In this document: one piece after another, positions 1 through 14,934 of the stretch
How positions within the stretch are numbered: position 1 is the first letter of the stretch
Layout of the letters: each line of letters opens with the position of its first letter
Source of the DNA: Fomitopsis serialis
Lineage: Eukaryota; Basidiomycota; Agaricomycetes; Polyporales; Fomitopsidaceae
Reading direction: 5' to 3'
NCBI RefSeq assembly: GCF_022376445.1
Contig: NW_025954994.1
Coordinates: 186,001-250,000, forward strand
DNA length: 64,000 bases
Made by a program: the position numbers and the translations under genes
The notes under the pieces: generated by a model
Told to the model about the DNA's origin: nothing
The model's database searches: none
What the model saw: the letters and a program-made list of their open reading frames with translations, nothing else

Positions 1-3000
1 GACGAGGACACTGGCGTTTGACAGCAGCCTGAGGCCGCCGTGAATGTCGCCGAAAACATGAAGATGAAGTAAGCGGAGTAACGTGTCCGACGGGAAGTGC
101 GACAGACACGTACGCCGGGGAGAAGCCCAGCGAGGAAGCCTGGCCAGAGCGCCTGTTTCGACCGGCGGCGAGGCTGCTGGCAGACCGCGGTATGGGGCCA
201 CGGTGTGCATTCATATAGCACCCATAGCGGGACCAGTGCACAGCGTCCGAGAGCGTCCGCACCGCAGGAATCCAGCGCGCATGTGCCGGCGGGCGGGCGG
301 TCAGCAGACGGCCTGCGATGGCACTCGCCGGGGTGAGGTAAGCGGTCGTGAGAGCGTAGCTGCACGACCTGGGAAGGGGAGATCCCAGCGCGAGCGAACA
401 CAGTCGCTGGCAGCGGCAGGCAGGGGTGCGCGCGTTCCGGCGCGGCCGCTCGGCGAGGGTACGGGCGTTGGCAGGCGGAAAGTAGCGGACGGAGGTTGCT
501 GATAGGTGCAGCTTGGGCGCGTTCGCCGGAAATGGGCGGGCGCGCTACCGTACGCCTCGCGGCGAACGTCGTCATAGGTCGTATCGGGCCTCTGGCTCGA
601 CCAGGAACGCCCAGGCGCGAATCAATTACCGGCGTGCGATGACGCGGAGGGCTTCCCATAGCAAGGAACGGCACGCGGCGGGGCACGCGAGGGGCGTGCG
701 CGAGGGACGGTTCGCGGTCGGGCGCACGGGGGAACGAAGTGCGTACTACAGGGGCGATCGCGAGGGAAGTCAGAAGGGCGCAAATTGAAGAGAGAAGCGT
801 ACTATTATCGACATCCCGTCGGATTAACTCGACGATGCGGGAAGCGCGAAGGCCGGCACGCTCTGCGCGGCAAGATCTCCTGCACGAGAGTCAGATGTCT
901 CGCTGCGCCCATCTGTGCACCGATAGCGATCCACGAGATAGATGGCGTCAAGGGGCTACTTCCGCTGCTGCTCACATTGAGCAGCCCGACAGCTGACTCT
1001 GTATTGTGTAGCATTGAATGAGTGCGGTTCGCGAAGGCAGGCATGGACGCGGCCTGGGCTTGGTCTAAGGATGAAGGTGTGAACGGCTTCGGTGAATTGG
1101 GATGAATAGGATTGGACCTACGCCCTGAGATTCGCGTCTGGCCCTACAATGAAACGAAGACGGCCAGGGCGTTGCTACTGCTGTCGCGAATTCTCCCAGG
1201 TAACGCGAAGCTAACGTAAAGACAGATGGCGAGCTTCGAGGTAATTGTGCGAGCGAGCACGACAACGAGGCAAGAAGGCCTTCTACACATGCGTGGATAC
1301 AGAGCCTACCAGCGGGCGAGCGACCAGACATATGTGCGTCGAATGCGGGCGTTGTGGTCGTAGGAGTTTGAGTGGCAATTCGCGTTCAGATCTCATAACA
1401 AGGTATCTGGGCGTGAGATGCCCTTCTATATATCGAATAAGATGCTTTGAGTATCTCTTACCAGTGGAAATCTGTATTCCGGGATACTTTCAGTGTGTCC
1501 TGGCGGTGATGCTCTCGGGCAATAGTACGACTTCGTAGCGACAAAGTAGTATTGACGAAGATGTCGAATACTCAATGTCCATGTCACAAGTAGAACTCCT
1601 GTTCACAGAAGGCGTCAGTACTAGTGGACATCAGGAAATTTACAGCTAATTCCATATTGCTGGACCACTCCCAAAAACGTATGCACAGGCGGAGGGCGTC
1701 GGGCCTTCGTCTGGCCTTTCCACACGCTGTGCCATCGACCTCGGCTTCAAATCTCGATTTAGTTCGTCCTCGACGCTGGTCGTTGTGGTAAAATGTTGAT
1801 GGGCACACAGAAGGAATACCAAGGTCGACGAACCCGCCTGTACACACTTTTCGGCGAGTGTCTAGCAATATGGAATTAGCTGTAACATATTCCAGTGTAG
1901 GATGCTCAAAAGGATACTTACTGTAGAGTATCTCACCCGGTATCGCATACAGTAGTCCGCGCTCAGATAAGTCCTTGTCAGGCTTGCTGTGAGACGGCGT
2001 TACGATAGACATTGTGTAAGTGCATCACGTGCCTCAGACGCGCCTCGCGTGCACCGTTCTTCGTTCTCCGCTCTTCGTTGCTCGGTTTGTGAGTTCATGA
2101 GAGAAATATGAGCTTCTTTCTACTGCGGCGAAGGCTACCATGTAACATGCCTCGACAGAAGTTGCTCCATCATTGAAGAACCTGTGACAACGGGCAGTCG
2201 TGCAAAATCGCGAAAGTGGCTGAAGACTGAGACCCCGGGGACCCAAGTGGCTGGTGCCGTGAGAACAATTAGATAGTTATCGTGTTACCTATCTGGCGTT
2301 GGACTTTGGTTGGACTTGGGTCGCAGCCGTCGAGCACCCCTCGAACGACAGGGCCGAGGCAAGGAGGGGTTAACGAGCGGAGCGCGCTGGGTCGTCTGAC
2401 AGCGAGACGCTAAGAGGGATTGCGCGATGGAGCGAGGTTGCCGTAGCGGGAGTAGATATATGTAGCAATCCCAATTGGGCTTAGCAGACACGCAACGGCA
2501 TGTTGCGGTTCGCCTACCCGGTCGGGGAAGGGGGAGTCAGGTGCAATACTGTATCGAGAATGCGACGTTGCGACTGAATTGCCAGCTCTAGAATCATTGC
2601 ATCATGGATTGCTGTCCGAGTACGCAGCAGAAATTCTCGCGACGCCGCGAGGCAGGCTATCGCAGACGTGGGGATCAAGGCGTGCGGGGTTCACGCTGAC
2701 AGGGGAAGAGCACGAACCGAGACGAGAGGAGAAAGGCTCGGGAGGAATTGGCGGAAGGGAGCAGTAGAGGTGCGGATTGGAATGAGAGGGTGGTGGCTGG
2801 CCGATGAACTCGAGGCGTAGAGACGCGCGCCTGAATCAAAGTCGCACAGCGCAACTCATGGCTCTGTCTTATCTGTGCGAGCCGAAGACGCTCACCGGTC
2901 GTGGCAAGGACTGTCGTGATGAAATCTACACGCCTGAGAAGATTGGAGGCGTGGCCGGGTGATGGCCCAATCCGCACCCGGCTCGCCGAAGCGTGTAGAC
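1..3000. other. Unrecognised GC-rich region, no supported gene
   Basis: No reading frame here resembles a known protein family. The open frames in the first kilobase are Arg/Gly-rich on both strands, which is what GC-rich non-coding sequence gives. The only structure I can point to is a diverged dispersed repeat at about 1680-1890, described separately. Nothing identifies a transposon or RNA gene. Confidence 0.5.
1680..1890. repeat. Diverged dispersed repeat, copy 1
   Basis: About 210 bases align in the same orientation to 4375-4590. Shared landmarks, in the same order, are a block beginning atgcacag, a gtctg-rich block, gacctcggc, cctcgac, tggtaa-atg, a cctgt-cacttttc block and a block ending tggaattagc. 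Identity looks roughly two thirds by eye. Neither copy carries a recognisable coding domain, terminal repeat or target-site duplication, so the element type is unknown. Confidence 0.6.
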
Positions 3001-3035
3001 CTCAGATTCCCGATTAGACTTCCCAATTTAAATTG

Positions 3036-3096
3036 TATACGCGGTTGAATGCCGACATCCTCGCTCGAGCCTGAGGCCTGGGCCCAACCGCGTATA
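3036..3096. repeat. 12-bp perfect inverted repeat overlapping the TATA box
   Basis: The 12 bases at 3036-3047 (tatacgcggttg) are the exact reverse complement of 3085-3096 (caaccgcgtata), with a 37-base spacer. The right arm runs into the TATA box of the small Ser-rich gene. A regulator-binding palindrome is possible; chance cannot be excluded. Confidence 0.55.
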
Positions 3097-3200
3097 AAAC
3101 CAAACGTCCTCCCCGCCATCTCTCCTTCTCCACCCCGCTGTTGCGCCTACCTCCTACTCACCGCCCTGCCCGACATTAGCTTGTCGTAGTTGCCCCAATT
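3093..3200 (+). promoter_or_regulatory. TATA box and CT-rich leader of the small Ser-rich gene
   Basis: A good TATA box (tataaaa, 3093-3099) is followed by a strongly pyrimidine-rich stretch to about 3200. This is the arrangement often seen upstream of well-expressed filamentous fungal genes. The first start codons downstream are at 3206 and 3269. Confidence 0.6.
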
Positions 3201-3268
3201 CACCGGTGTCGACGAGCCAACTACCACCCCGCACATCGCACCCCGGAAATTCACATAACCGACTTATC

Positions 3269-3716
3269 ATGTCGAAAATGCAGAAATCATCCTCCTCGTC
3301 CTCCTCGTCCTCGAGCTCCTCCACAGCACCACCACAGCTCGTCGCCCTCCCATCACTATCATGTCAACTCTCGTCACTACCACAGGCGAGGGGCATGGAC
3401 CAGCTCTCCCTCCATCACAACTCCATGTCCGCACAACGAGCAGCAGAGAGTGAGGCCAAGGTACGTAGCAACCTTTGTCATGCCCGCACAGATCCTCATC
3501 CTTCGCGACCCTAGCTCGTCAAGGCCCTCACAAAGTCTTCCACGTCACATTCCGCCGCGTACGCGCCAGCGTATTCATCGTCTCCCCACGGCTCCTACTC
3601 ACCGAGCGGCAACTCGCCCCCGCTCATGATGCGTAAACCGGTGAGTCGCCTGCCGTCTGCTCACCCGCCGCAGCTCGCTGACCAAGTCGGTGCAGGTCAA
3701 AAAAATCCCTGCATGA
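3269..3716 (+). CDS. Small Ser-rich hypothetical protein, three exons
   Basis: No known family is recognised. Three exons join in frame: 3269-3460, 3515-3640 and 3696-3716, with GT-AG introns of 54 and 55 bases, giving about 112 residues. The N-terminus carries a run of about twelve serines from residue 7. The middle is Gln/Ser/Ala-rich, a Ser/Tyr/Pro segment follows (about residues 70-100), and the protein ends in a short basic tail, VKKIPA. There is no signal peptide or membrane segment. An in-frame start at 3206 would add 21 residues; 3269 was chosen because the serine run follows directly. The TATA box, CT-rich leader and phase-compatible introns argue that it is real. The sequence is low-complexity and probably disordered. 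A regulatory or structural role cannot be inferred. Confidence 0.5.
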
Positions 3717-6700
3717 GGCTCGCCCGCGCGCGTACCGAAACTGCCCTATAGACGTCGTCGCCTTTCTCTCCGCCTCTCTCATGGGACTTTGCAGCACCTA
3801 CGTAATTGTAGCTGCGTGCCGACGCTTCACGATCCGACCAAAAGCTCTCGCTCGCATATCTTCTCCTCCTCGCTCTGCACCACTAGACGTCCGCGATCCC
3901 TCGTCCCACTGTCTGCCGCTACGCTACCATTATATCCTCTCGCACCGCATGATATCCGCATCCTTTCTTGCAGCATCTCGCATCTCCTCTACCGCACATC
4001 CTCGCACAGCCTGGGGCTTTTGGTGTCTAGTCACTATTACTCGTGTTTTATTACTGCTACTGTGGAATATACTACTGGGCCCACGACGGCAATCACAACC
4101 AAGTAATGCGTGTTGTCAATGTTCGGGAGGTCGTCGCGCCCTCAACTCGTTGACCTCGATACTGATGACCATTGCAAATGTTATGTCACCAAGTAAAATG
4201 GTGATGAGGTCAATACCGTACGTAATACAGTGAGTTATGTATACATGCAAGCACAGTACTCATAGCTGAGCTGATTTCATATTGCCATATAGACCCAAGA
4301 CAGCGTGCACGGCCACATATGTACATTTCCCCCATTCAAAGAGGTCGCTTTAGAGTGTGCCTACGTGAGACTACTTATGCACAGATGGAGTGAGGTCAGC
4401 CTTTGTCTGACCTTCTCGTCGAGCGATCTGCACCCTCTGCCGGTTGACCTCGGCCACAAGCTTCGTCCAGCTCGCCTCGACATTCCTCGATATGGTAATG
4501 CCACTTCCCAGGTACCCAGACCGACATGTTCTGCCTGTGCGCACTTTTCAACCCAAGGTGTAGCGATATGTATGGAATTAGCCTTATCCTTTTTGGTCCT
4601 CAGAATGACTGACGGGTGTTGCTCGTCGTATGTCCGTGCGTGACGAATTGATATATTCCATCACAGCAACAGCCTCAAGAATTCCACGCTGTTATTGCGT
4701 GTTGGCTCTTAAGTATAACCTTTCGGTGCGTTGTGCCCTTCAAGCTTCAAAGCCGCGGCTTCACCTTGCTTCACCCTTGCAACAATTGCAACAAGCCAAG
4801 ACTTGCCCGATTTGATGGTCGAGCTCGGGCCGCCGTCTACCAGTCTACCATCTCCATGCCTCCCATGACCGATTTCAACTACCCTGTAGACCGATACCCT
4901 TTGTTTCGCGGCCGGCACCCTCAATACGAGGGCGCACTTACAGCAGGCAACACAATGCCAGTTCAGCGACGACAGTCTAGACCTCATCACAGCCTCCCGA
5001 AGCCCAAGGCGTGCCATTCCGACTCTTCGACGTCTCCATTGCGCAGCACTCTACAGCATGACGCCCTTCGCTTCATTTCGGGTGTGCAGTCGGCGAAAAG
5101 AGGACAGCTGGCCGCACACATGCCCTCGAGTCTACACTGCAAGTACTAGGTACGAGACCGAGACTCCGAGCCTTGTCCCTGAATTCTGCAGTCCTGTTGT
5201 ATGTTATCTAACCGCATCTCAGATTCACCACGCATATATCCGCGCTGTGCTCACATCCGACGGGCGGACAAGGATGCTATCGACGATCGCCCGCGTTCTC
5301 ACCTGGCGCACCGAGAGAATGGCCGGAAAGGAAAGTACAAGATACGAGCCGCTCATGGACCTCCGATAGTATCCATTTGGACCGCCTATACCACAAATCC
5401 TGCCTCTGGCTTGGCTAGTACCGGCCGTGCTGACTCGACCGTCTCCCAGGTATGCGCATTCGCGACTCGGCTCTTGCAAAGAGACAAGAGATAACCTCAC
5501 TGTGCGGATGTAGCATGCGTCCATATCGCCGTATGGGCCTCGGATTGCGGAGATTTGCACGGCGGCGCTTCGTGCTCCGGGCAACGTTCGCACTGCCTCG
5601 TCCGGAGAGGGAAGCTTGAAGAAGCCAACCGGGTGAGTCAGATTATTCGTAGAGCAAGCACGCAGGCGCTCCGGAAGATCGAACTCTCGAACGAGTTTCC
5701 TGCACAGTGGTTCTCGATGACCAACCGCACTGTGCACAAACGCGCCCCTGCTTTTGGTTGCCGCGTTGTCGCGAGATTGCACCGGGCTCAGACAATGTGG
5801 TGCGCGACCTGCTCGGTGTGTCGCAATACTGGCTATGTACCTGAAGTTTCTTCGAAGCAACCTACAGGCGGCTCGGGATTAGATCACGTCGGATCGCCCA
5901 GCGACGCGCTCCGGAGGACCCTGAAGTCTCTTTGCTACTTGTGTTACGGACTTGCAATCTTCAGGGCTCCTACCAGACCCGCGGGATTATCCCAATGTCG
6001 GATCGCGTTGTCGGTCCTTCGAAAACTCGACTGCTTGCCTCGGTTCCCGTCCCCTATGTAATACTCTGCCGTACGTCTGTACGCTCTGTCTCCGCGACGC
6101 ACGGTGGTCATGGTCGGAGGCTTTGCCTGCAGTTCATCGCCTGCCGAGTTGCATGATGGACATCCAGGGTTTCCACGTGTTATGTCATCGAGACTTGCGA
6201 GAGCCGGCGAATGGTCCATGCCATGTAACTTATTTGTATTAGGCTACCACACCTCGGTGACTCTAGTGCACTGTGCGATGCTCGCATAGTGGGACAGTGG
6301 GATCGTGATCCGGTACGCCGGCCTATCTATCCTATCGTCCTCTACTGTCGATTATTTTACGTCGTACTCGTCGTCTCCTACACTCTAGCGTGTACGTCAG
6401 GTAGGTATCGACGCAATGTGTTACGGGCGTGAGCGCCATCCACGATGGGCCGAGTCAAAACGAGCACTTAGTGCTGCCGAGGTACTCAAGGTGACATCGT
6501 TCATGAGCGCATGCACCCTCGCATTCGCACCGCCTGTGTCAGTTCGCCATGTCGCACGACGATCCATCGGCATGTGCCACTGCGCGATATCACCTGTAGA
6601 TCGCTGCTCATACGCATTGGGGCATTAGATTGCAAGAGAGGATTCTATCAAACCCTCCGATGTTTCCTCCGAGACGGGGCTTCTCTGTCGTGTCTATTAC

Positions 6701-8447
6701 CTTGTGTACCTGACTTATATGGGTTCAGAAACGCCACAGATCTCGTACCAATCGCAACTTTCCCGCACCTCTCTTTATGTGCGTTATTAGCCTGGACGAT
6801 CAGCGGAACGCGGACCCGGGCAGTTGAGTTCTCAACGAGACCAGTGGCTGCAGTATTGGAAAACAGGGTTTCGGGGCTCCAGGAATTGTATTACCCGGTT
6901 GCAACTATTCGGGACATGTAGCAGCGCGTTGTGCCATTGCAGTAGAGTTCAATCATTCATGTCAAGGCCGTAGATCAGTATGCCGGAGGCTCTTGAAGTG
7001 TCGACGAGCACGCGTACACGATCAGAAGCTGTACACTGGACGATGGCTACGCACCTTTGGACGGCTCGCACTCGATGGACGGATGCAAGTGCCGCGGCCC
7101 GAGACAGTCCACACCACGATATTGAACGCTGGGCGCTCCCATACCGAGAAGTGATACCCACCAGCCCGATCCTAGGACGTCAAGCCTGAGTCGGCTACGC
7201 TATCTCGTCCGTCGGTTAAAGGTCAGGTCGCTCGAAGGTTCCGGAGCGCGATCCCCCGTGTCGCGAGGCACGCGCGACTGCGTCCGGGTCTTCTGGGCAA
7301 GTTCCTCCCCGGTTTCTCCACAGCAGCACATAAACGACGCAGCGGTACGTCGACCCAACTCTAAACCCTCGGGAAGCCTTCCCATCGCCCGTTGAATCGT
7401 GGTTCGCGCTAGGCATCGCACGCCTCCGGTGCCTGTAGGCAACCGGGCCCGCCAGCCCAACGCCAGCCCCTCCTGGCACACACGTTGCTCTCCCACTAGC
7501 TGGTCGCCCATGACGCGGCGCGATCGTGTCCGGACCTCGCATTCCGAGTTACGGATGGTGAGCTGCGCACACGGTGCCCCGCCGGGCCTGCTGCCAATGG
7601 CTTTCGCGATGCCGCTCCGCCTTGTTCCGTTGCACGTCTGCACATTGGCAGATGCACTTGTACGCGAGGGCACACACCGGGACGATCTTCGGTGGCCAGG
7701 ATGGGCCTGTGATAAGCTATTAGACCCGCAGGACTGTTACAGCGGGTCATTGTTGCGTCGAGCATCCCGGGTCCTCCCTTGCAGCAGCGCTGCTGACTTG
7801 CCGGCTGGCCTCTGAAGGTTCGCGGCCAGAATTATCGGGATAATTGAGCTACAATACTTGCCTTCTGGGTGAACCGCGTCTGACAACATCGCACAGCACA
7901 GCCGATCGTTCCACATCCCATACCCTGGCGGCCGCAACACGGGAGCATATGTCATGGAACGAGTCTCAGACGGTCCTCACGTCGCGGGTTGCGAGGGTAC
8001 CAGATCAGACATACCGTTCCTCATCCCCCCTATCTCGCTTCACCTGGGGAAATGAATGTCCATCGCGCTTGACGCATCTCCGAGCCGGAGAGATCTTGCA
8101 CAAATCATGAACGGTTGGTAGGCTACTATCTCCGTGTATGGCTAGCCTCGATGACCCGCTGGCGTTTCGCACACTACATAAGATTGATGAAAAGGCGCAC
8201 GCAGAAGTTCGCACCTTACATACGCGCCTGGCACGCTGCGCCGTGCAACAGACAGCGATGGGTCTTGCCTGGCGTTGACGCAGAGGTACGTCCGACTTTG
8301 ACCCGCGCACCGCTCCCAAGGGAACGTCTTGAATGTGCCTCTCCCATACACAGCATAACACAGCATGTCATTCCCAGAGGGCACGGTCGGTGACATAGAG
8401 CAAGAACATTCCTTGAGACGGGACGGAGGTAGCGTGGTAGTGTTACC
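3717..8447. other. Long stretch without a recognised gene
   Basis: The first few hundred bases are CT-rich, probably the 3' region of the Ser-rich gene, and 4375-4590 holds the second copy of the dispersed repeat. An open frame starting near 4856 (beginning MPPMTDFNYPVDRYP) and further fragments to about 5640 have plausible protein-like composition. They could be exons of an unrecognised gene on the plus strand, but I could not join them convincingly. Nothing recognisable was seen from 6.9 to 8.4 kb. Confidence 0.4.
4375..4590. repeat. Diverged dispersed repeat, copy 2
   Basis: This is the partner of 1680-1890 in the same orientation. The best-conserved pieces are the atgcacag start, the gtctgacctt block, the gacctcggc block and the terminal tggaattagc. 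It may be a remnant of a mobile element or of an old local duplication. Confidence 0.6.
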
Positions 8448-9796
8448 CTAAATTACAGACATATGATCCTTTTCCGGCAGGCGGTCCAGAGGGCGTACGG
8501 CATTTGGCAACCCAGCAATCTTCAATGCTTCTTCCCGAAGCCTCTTCTTGCTGACTCTCTCTGCAACGTGCAGTGCAGAGGTGATATCTTTGCCAGCTGC
8601 CAGATGATGAAGGTAGGCACGAGAAGCCACAACCTGCAGGAGATTGAAAGAAGACGAGTTAACGGAGTATCACGGCACAAGGAACGGAACGCGCACCCAT
8701 TCGGGATGATCCAGAGCACGATCAGGTTGTAGAGCGTGTTATGGCCGATGGAGCAGTAGGAGCAATAGTACTCCTGGAGCCAGTAGAGCGCAGTCTTCGA
8801 AATGGTCATAACGGCACTCGCAAAGCCCAGCAACGGTGCCGACGGCGAGCCCTTGACGTGCGCTAGGTATAGGTAACCGATGTTCATGAAGTTTTCAACA
8901 ACGTTCAGAAGAGCTAGGGGTCAAGACATACACGGTGAGTCGGAGCGCTGTTGGGCCAGGCGCCCGGGAGCACTTACATTGAGCATTAGGGAAGCCGTCT
9001 CCCTCCTTCAAAGCTTTTACGCCATAGATCTGCCTTGATACGTTAGGCAGAAAACACGTGGATGGTGGTTGAACGCACGTAGTCGACTTCCTGGTACAGC
9101 GCATAGGGCTTCCAGATCCAGTGTAGGTCACCACCGACCATGGACCGCGGCCTATCATTAGACGCCGATGAGTATCAAGGACAGCTTCCGATGGACATGA
9201 GAGACTAGATGGCAGGAGGAAGTATCCAGAATGACATTGAGAAGTCACGGCCTGCCAACGTGTTGAAGTAAACAGAGTTTTGTGCGAGATCTGGCAAGGC
9301 TTCCAGCGTCATGTCACCAGCCATTGCCCTTGAAGTAGATAGGTCGAGCCCCAGAGAACAATGTTCATTTAATCTGTAATAGCAACCTTCGCAGTGGGGT
9401 CAACGAGTATCGACCTCCTATTGCCGTAGTCGAGGCGAATGAGAGCTGTGCTCCGTATCTATGACTGACCTCGGCTCAAGACGGAGACATGAGCCGACCG
9501 CCAGCCAAGCATCACTATAAGGCAGTGTCTCACAACAAGAATCCACTAGCGAAGCGGTAGATTCATCAAAGTGCGTGCGCCACGAAGACTCGCCGATGGC
9601 GATTCATGAACCAAGACTCGGACGCTGTTCCTCATATTGCATAGAACCATACGTACCGCATGAAGCAGTAGCCAGCATCCCAGAAGATGACCGGGATCGT
9701 GATTGCGAACCTGCACCCCTTTGTTACATGCGTTCTTTGACGAATCCAGACTGCCACGCACCATAGTGAGACCAACCAATGTGTCTTGACTGCCAT
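8448..9796 (-). CDS. EXPERA/emopamil-binding-like multi-spanning membrane protein, frame broken once
   Basis: Likely an ER multi-pass membrane protein of the EXPERA type (the superfamily of sterol isomerase EBP and TMEM97); the substrate is unknown. Six exons can be joined: 9796-9762, 9710-9657, 9151-9079, 9029-8978, 8913-8697 and 8633-8448, all GT-AG and phase-compatible, for about 205 residues. Seen features are an N-terminal hydrophobic segment (MAVKTHWLVSLWFAITIPVI), then FWDAGYCFMRPRSM, GGDLHWIWKPYALYQEVDY, YGVKALKEGDGF, a long hydrophobic middle with SKTALYWLQEYYC, and WIIPNGLWLLVPTFIIW before a basic tail. The joined length is one base short of a multiple of three. The break is at about 8593, where QL(G)KDIT would need GGG but GG is present. 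The second intron is 505 bases, ten times its neighbours. The open frame continues upstream to a start at 10216, so a longer N-terminus is possible. Family assignment is from memory of the motif pattern. Confidence 0.65.
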
Positions 9797-10216
9797 CTTA
9801 CTCTTACGTTGCGACTTGGGTGGTGGTTGCGAGAAGAGGGAGAAGCTAGGGAGGACGACCTGGAGGTTGCGAATATACACACGCAGGCCACCGTGTGAAC
9901 CGCCTTTGGAGGCGCGGTCTCCTCGCGACTGTCGCACGGTTTCGTTCCGCACCACCTGCGGGTGGCGGCGGCGTGCTCGCGCGCGACGTCGACGGGCCCG
10001 ACTCCGAATCGATGTTCGAGTACGCTCCGGCGCGGGCGATGGTGTGCGTTCTTCCAGGTAGTATCCGAACCGCAGTGTCTCGCTGTCCGGGCGCAGGCCC
10101 CTCCGCCAGGTCGCCCGTGGGCGTTTCTGCGCAGCGCGCTGCTGCTGGTGTTCGTCGAAGCGGTCGGAATAGCTTGCGGAGAACATGGGCGTGTACGTAT
10201 TCGGGTTCGTGGACAT
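9797..10216 (-). other. Possible degraded or frame-broken gene upstream of the EXPERA-like gene
   Basis: From a start at 10216 the minus strand reads a protein-like N-terminus (MSTNPNTYTPMFSASYSDRF) with a Gln-rich patch and later FGYYLEERTPSPAPE. Natural-looking composition then appears to jump between two frames: AETPTGDLAEGPAPG and YSNIDSESGPSTSRAST lie in a second frame, VRNETVRQSRGD in the first. It may be a separate short gene with several frame breaks, a 5' extension of the EXPERA-like gene (the first frame stays open into its exon 1), or simply GC-rich sequence that looks coding in two frames. Confidence 0.3.
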
Positions 10217-11800
10217 AGGGATGTGCGTGAGGTAGTATGATAGGGTCGACGTCGCGAGGATAACATGGATGAAGAGGACAAAGGACTTGCTTGTCCCACG
10301 AGGCGCGCGGGCCACAGGCGCGTCGCGCGCGTTCGACACGCTCTCGCACTTCAACTCCAACCACCACCATGTGCATCGAGTGTGGCCTTCATCTCACTGT
10401 CACTCCGTTCTGCTGTCCGGTTGCCCGAGATGGATGCAAAAAGTACGAGGACGGGCTCCGTGAAGTACTCGAAGCGTCCCCGCCATACATAATAAGGTTG
10501 CCGTCAACGTCGTCAAGCTGGGCTAATCGTATCAGCAATGCTGAACTCAATATTCATACGCTTTCTGTCGTCATCTGTTTTGTGGCGGAACTCTTCATTG
10601 AGCCACCACAAGCAAACTGAGCTCGACCTCGATGCAATGCTCTACAAGTCGCTTCAGCCAAGAGAGGTATTGTCATCATCAAGATCAATTGGCGATACTC
10701 GACGTGTCATATACATGCTGGAGTATGGCTGCGGGGCATTTTGTAATTCCGTTCTGCTCAGTTTATTTAAACCCACGACTTCTGCAGACCACAAAAGGAC
10801 TTCGACTGCCAGACACGTACCCCCCCGCTCGACGACACGGAGACGCATGGGCAGTCTTACTTGTTTGCTATCGGTTCACTCGTTAGCAGACAAGTAGGGA
10901 TGCTCTTCCGTCTAGAGCGCATGTGTCCAGTTCGGATCCAGCGCGCCAAGTATATGGCGCACACACTCCCAGAACTACTGTCTACTAAAAGCGATGCAGG
11001 TAAATCGGGTCGTGACTGACGTCCAACCGAGGTTAATCATACTTAGAAGATCGTGACGCTGTGTTTATAGTGAACGGCATCTCTAATCTCTATCACAACA
11101 TAACAGGTTCCGCAAACAACCTGTTCCCCAGGAATACGGGTCATGCTGCCACCACGAACGACATGTTTTCTGAACAGAGAGAATTGTGACCCTCCCATGC
11201 TGGTGTGTTCGTGGCGTATACGCAGCCGCCATTCCCTCGTGTCTCGCCCGATCTTCACGAACGCGCTCAGCGGCTGTTACGAGGATTCGGCAATCGTGGT
11301 CGAGTACTGGCGCGACTTGCAAACATGACTGGCTTGGACGCGACGCGACGGTTATGTACTGTGATGCAGTCTTTGTGCGAGTCCTGCGCAGGAGCACAGG
11401 TAAGCATTTGGGCAGGTGCATTTGGCTGGTATTCATGGTTTATGATCGTACCATTATGATATGTAGTCGTACCAGCTATGATTCATCCTTGCAATGGGCG
11501 TTCACCTGATAGACTGCTACCGTCTCCATCCGGAATACATCAACCTGACATCTTCTTTATTTGGTGAGTTGCAGCCCTGGCGCAAATGATTGATACGATT
11601 ATCCCAGCCGCACTAGTACTGCATCGCGCGGCGCGCGTCACCCAAGACGAACACGTGACCGCGTCAAGATGGTGCGATCCGATCGTGCGGCGATAGGCCT
11701 CGTCTGACTTGCACACTGGTCGCCTCAGTCGAGCACTCCGGTCCAGAGCCCAGACATCCACTAGCTACACGCCCGGACCCGCCCTAGACACCCGTCTCCT
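10217..11800. other. Intergenic stretch, nothing recognised
   Basis: Open frames on both strands are short and of no recognised family. The right end grades into the promoter of triosephosphate isomerase. Confidence 0.5.
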
Positions 11801-11878
11801 CATATAACCCATCACCGCAGAGCCCGTCTTTGCACAACCGCCGAACGTCCACCCCGACCCCTCACCACCACTCCTAAG
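11801..11878 (+). promoter_or_regulatory. TPI promoter: TATA-like box and CT-rich leader
   Basis: A TATA-like sequence (catataa, from 11801) lies about 75 bases before the start codon. It is followed by a C/T-rich leader up to the ATG at 11879, as expected for a strongly expressed glycolytic gene. Confidence 0.55.

Positions 11879-14934
<3,056 letters not shown>

Noticed and set aside
83..1044. Overlapping Arg-rich open frames near the left end
   Set aside because: They occur on both strands and in several frames with no domain or splice pattern, as expected of GC-rich non-coding DNA.
7200..7815. Two opposed open frames of 138-157 codons
   Set aside because: Neither resembles a known family and both have shadow-like composition. 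No promoter or intron structure supports either.
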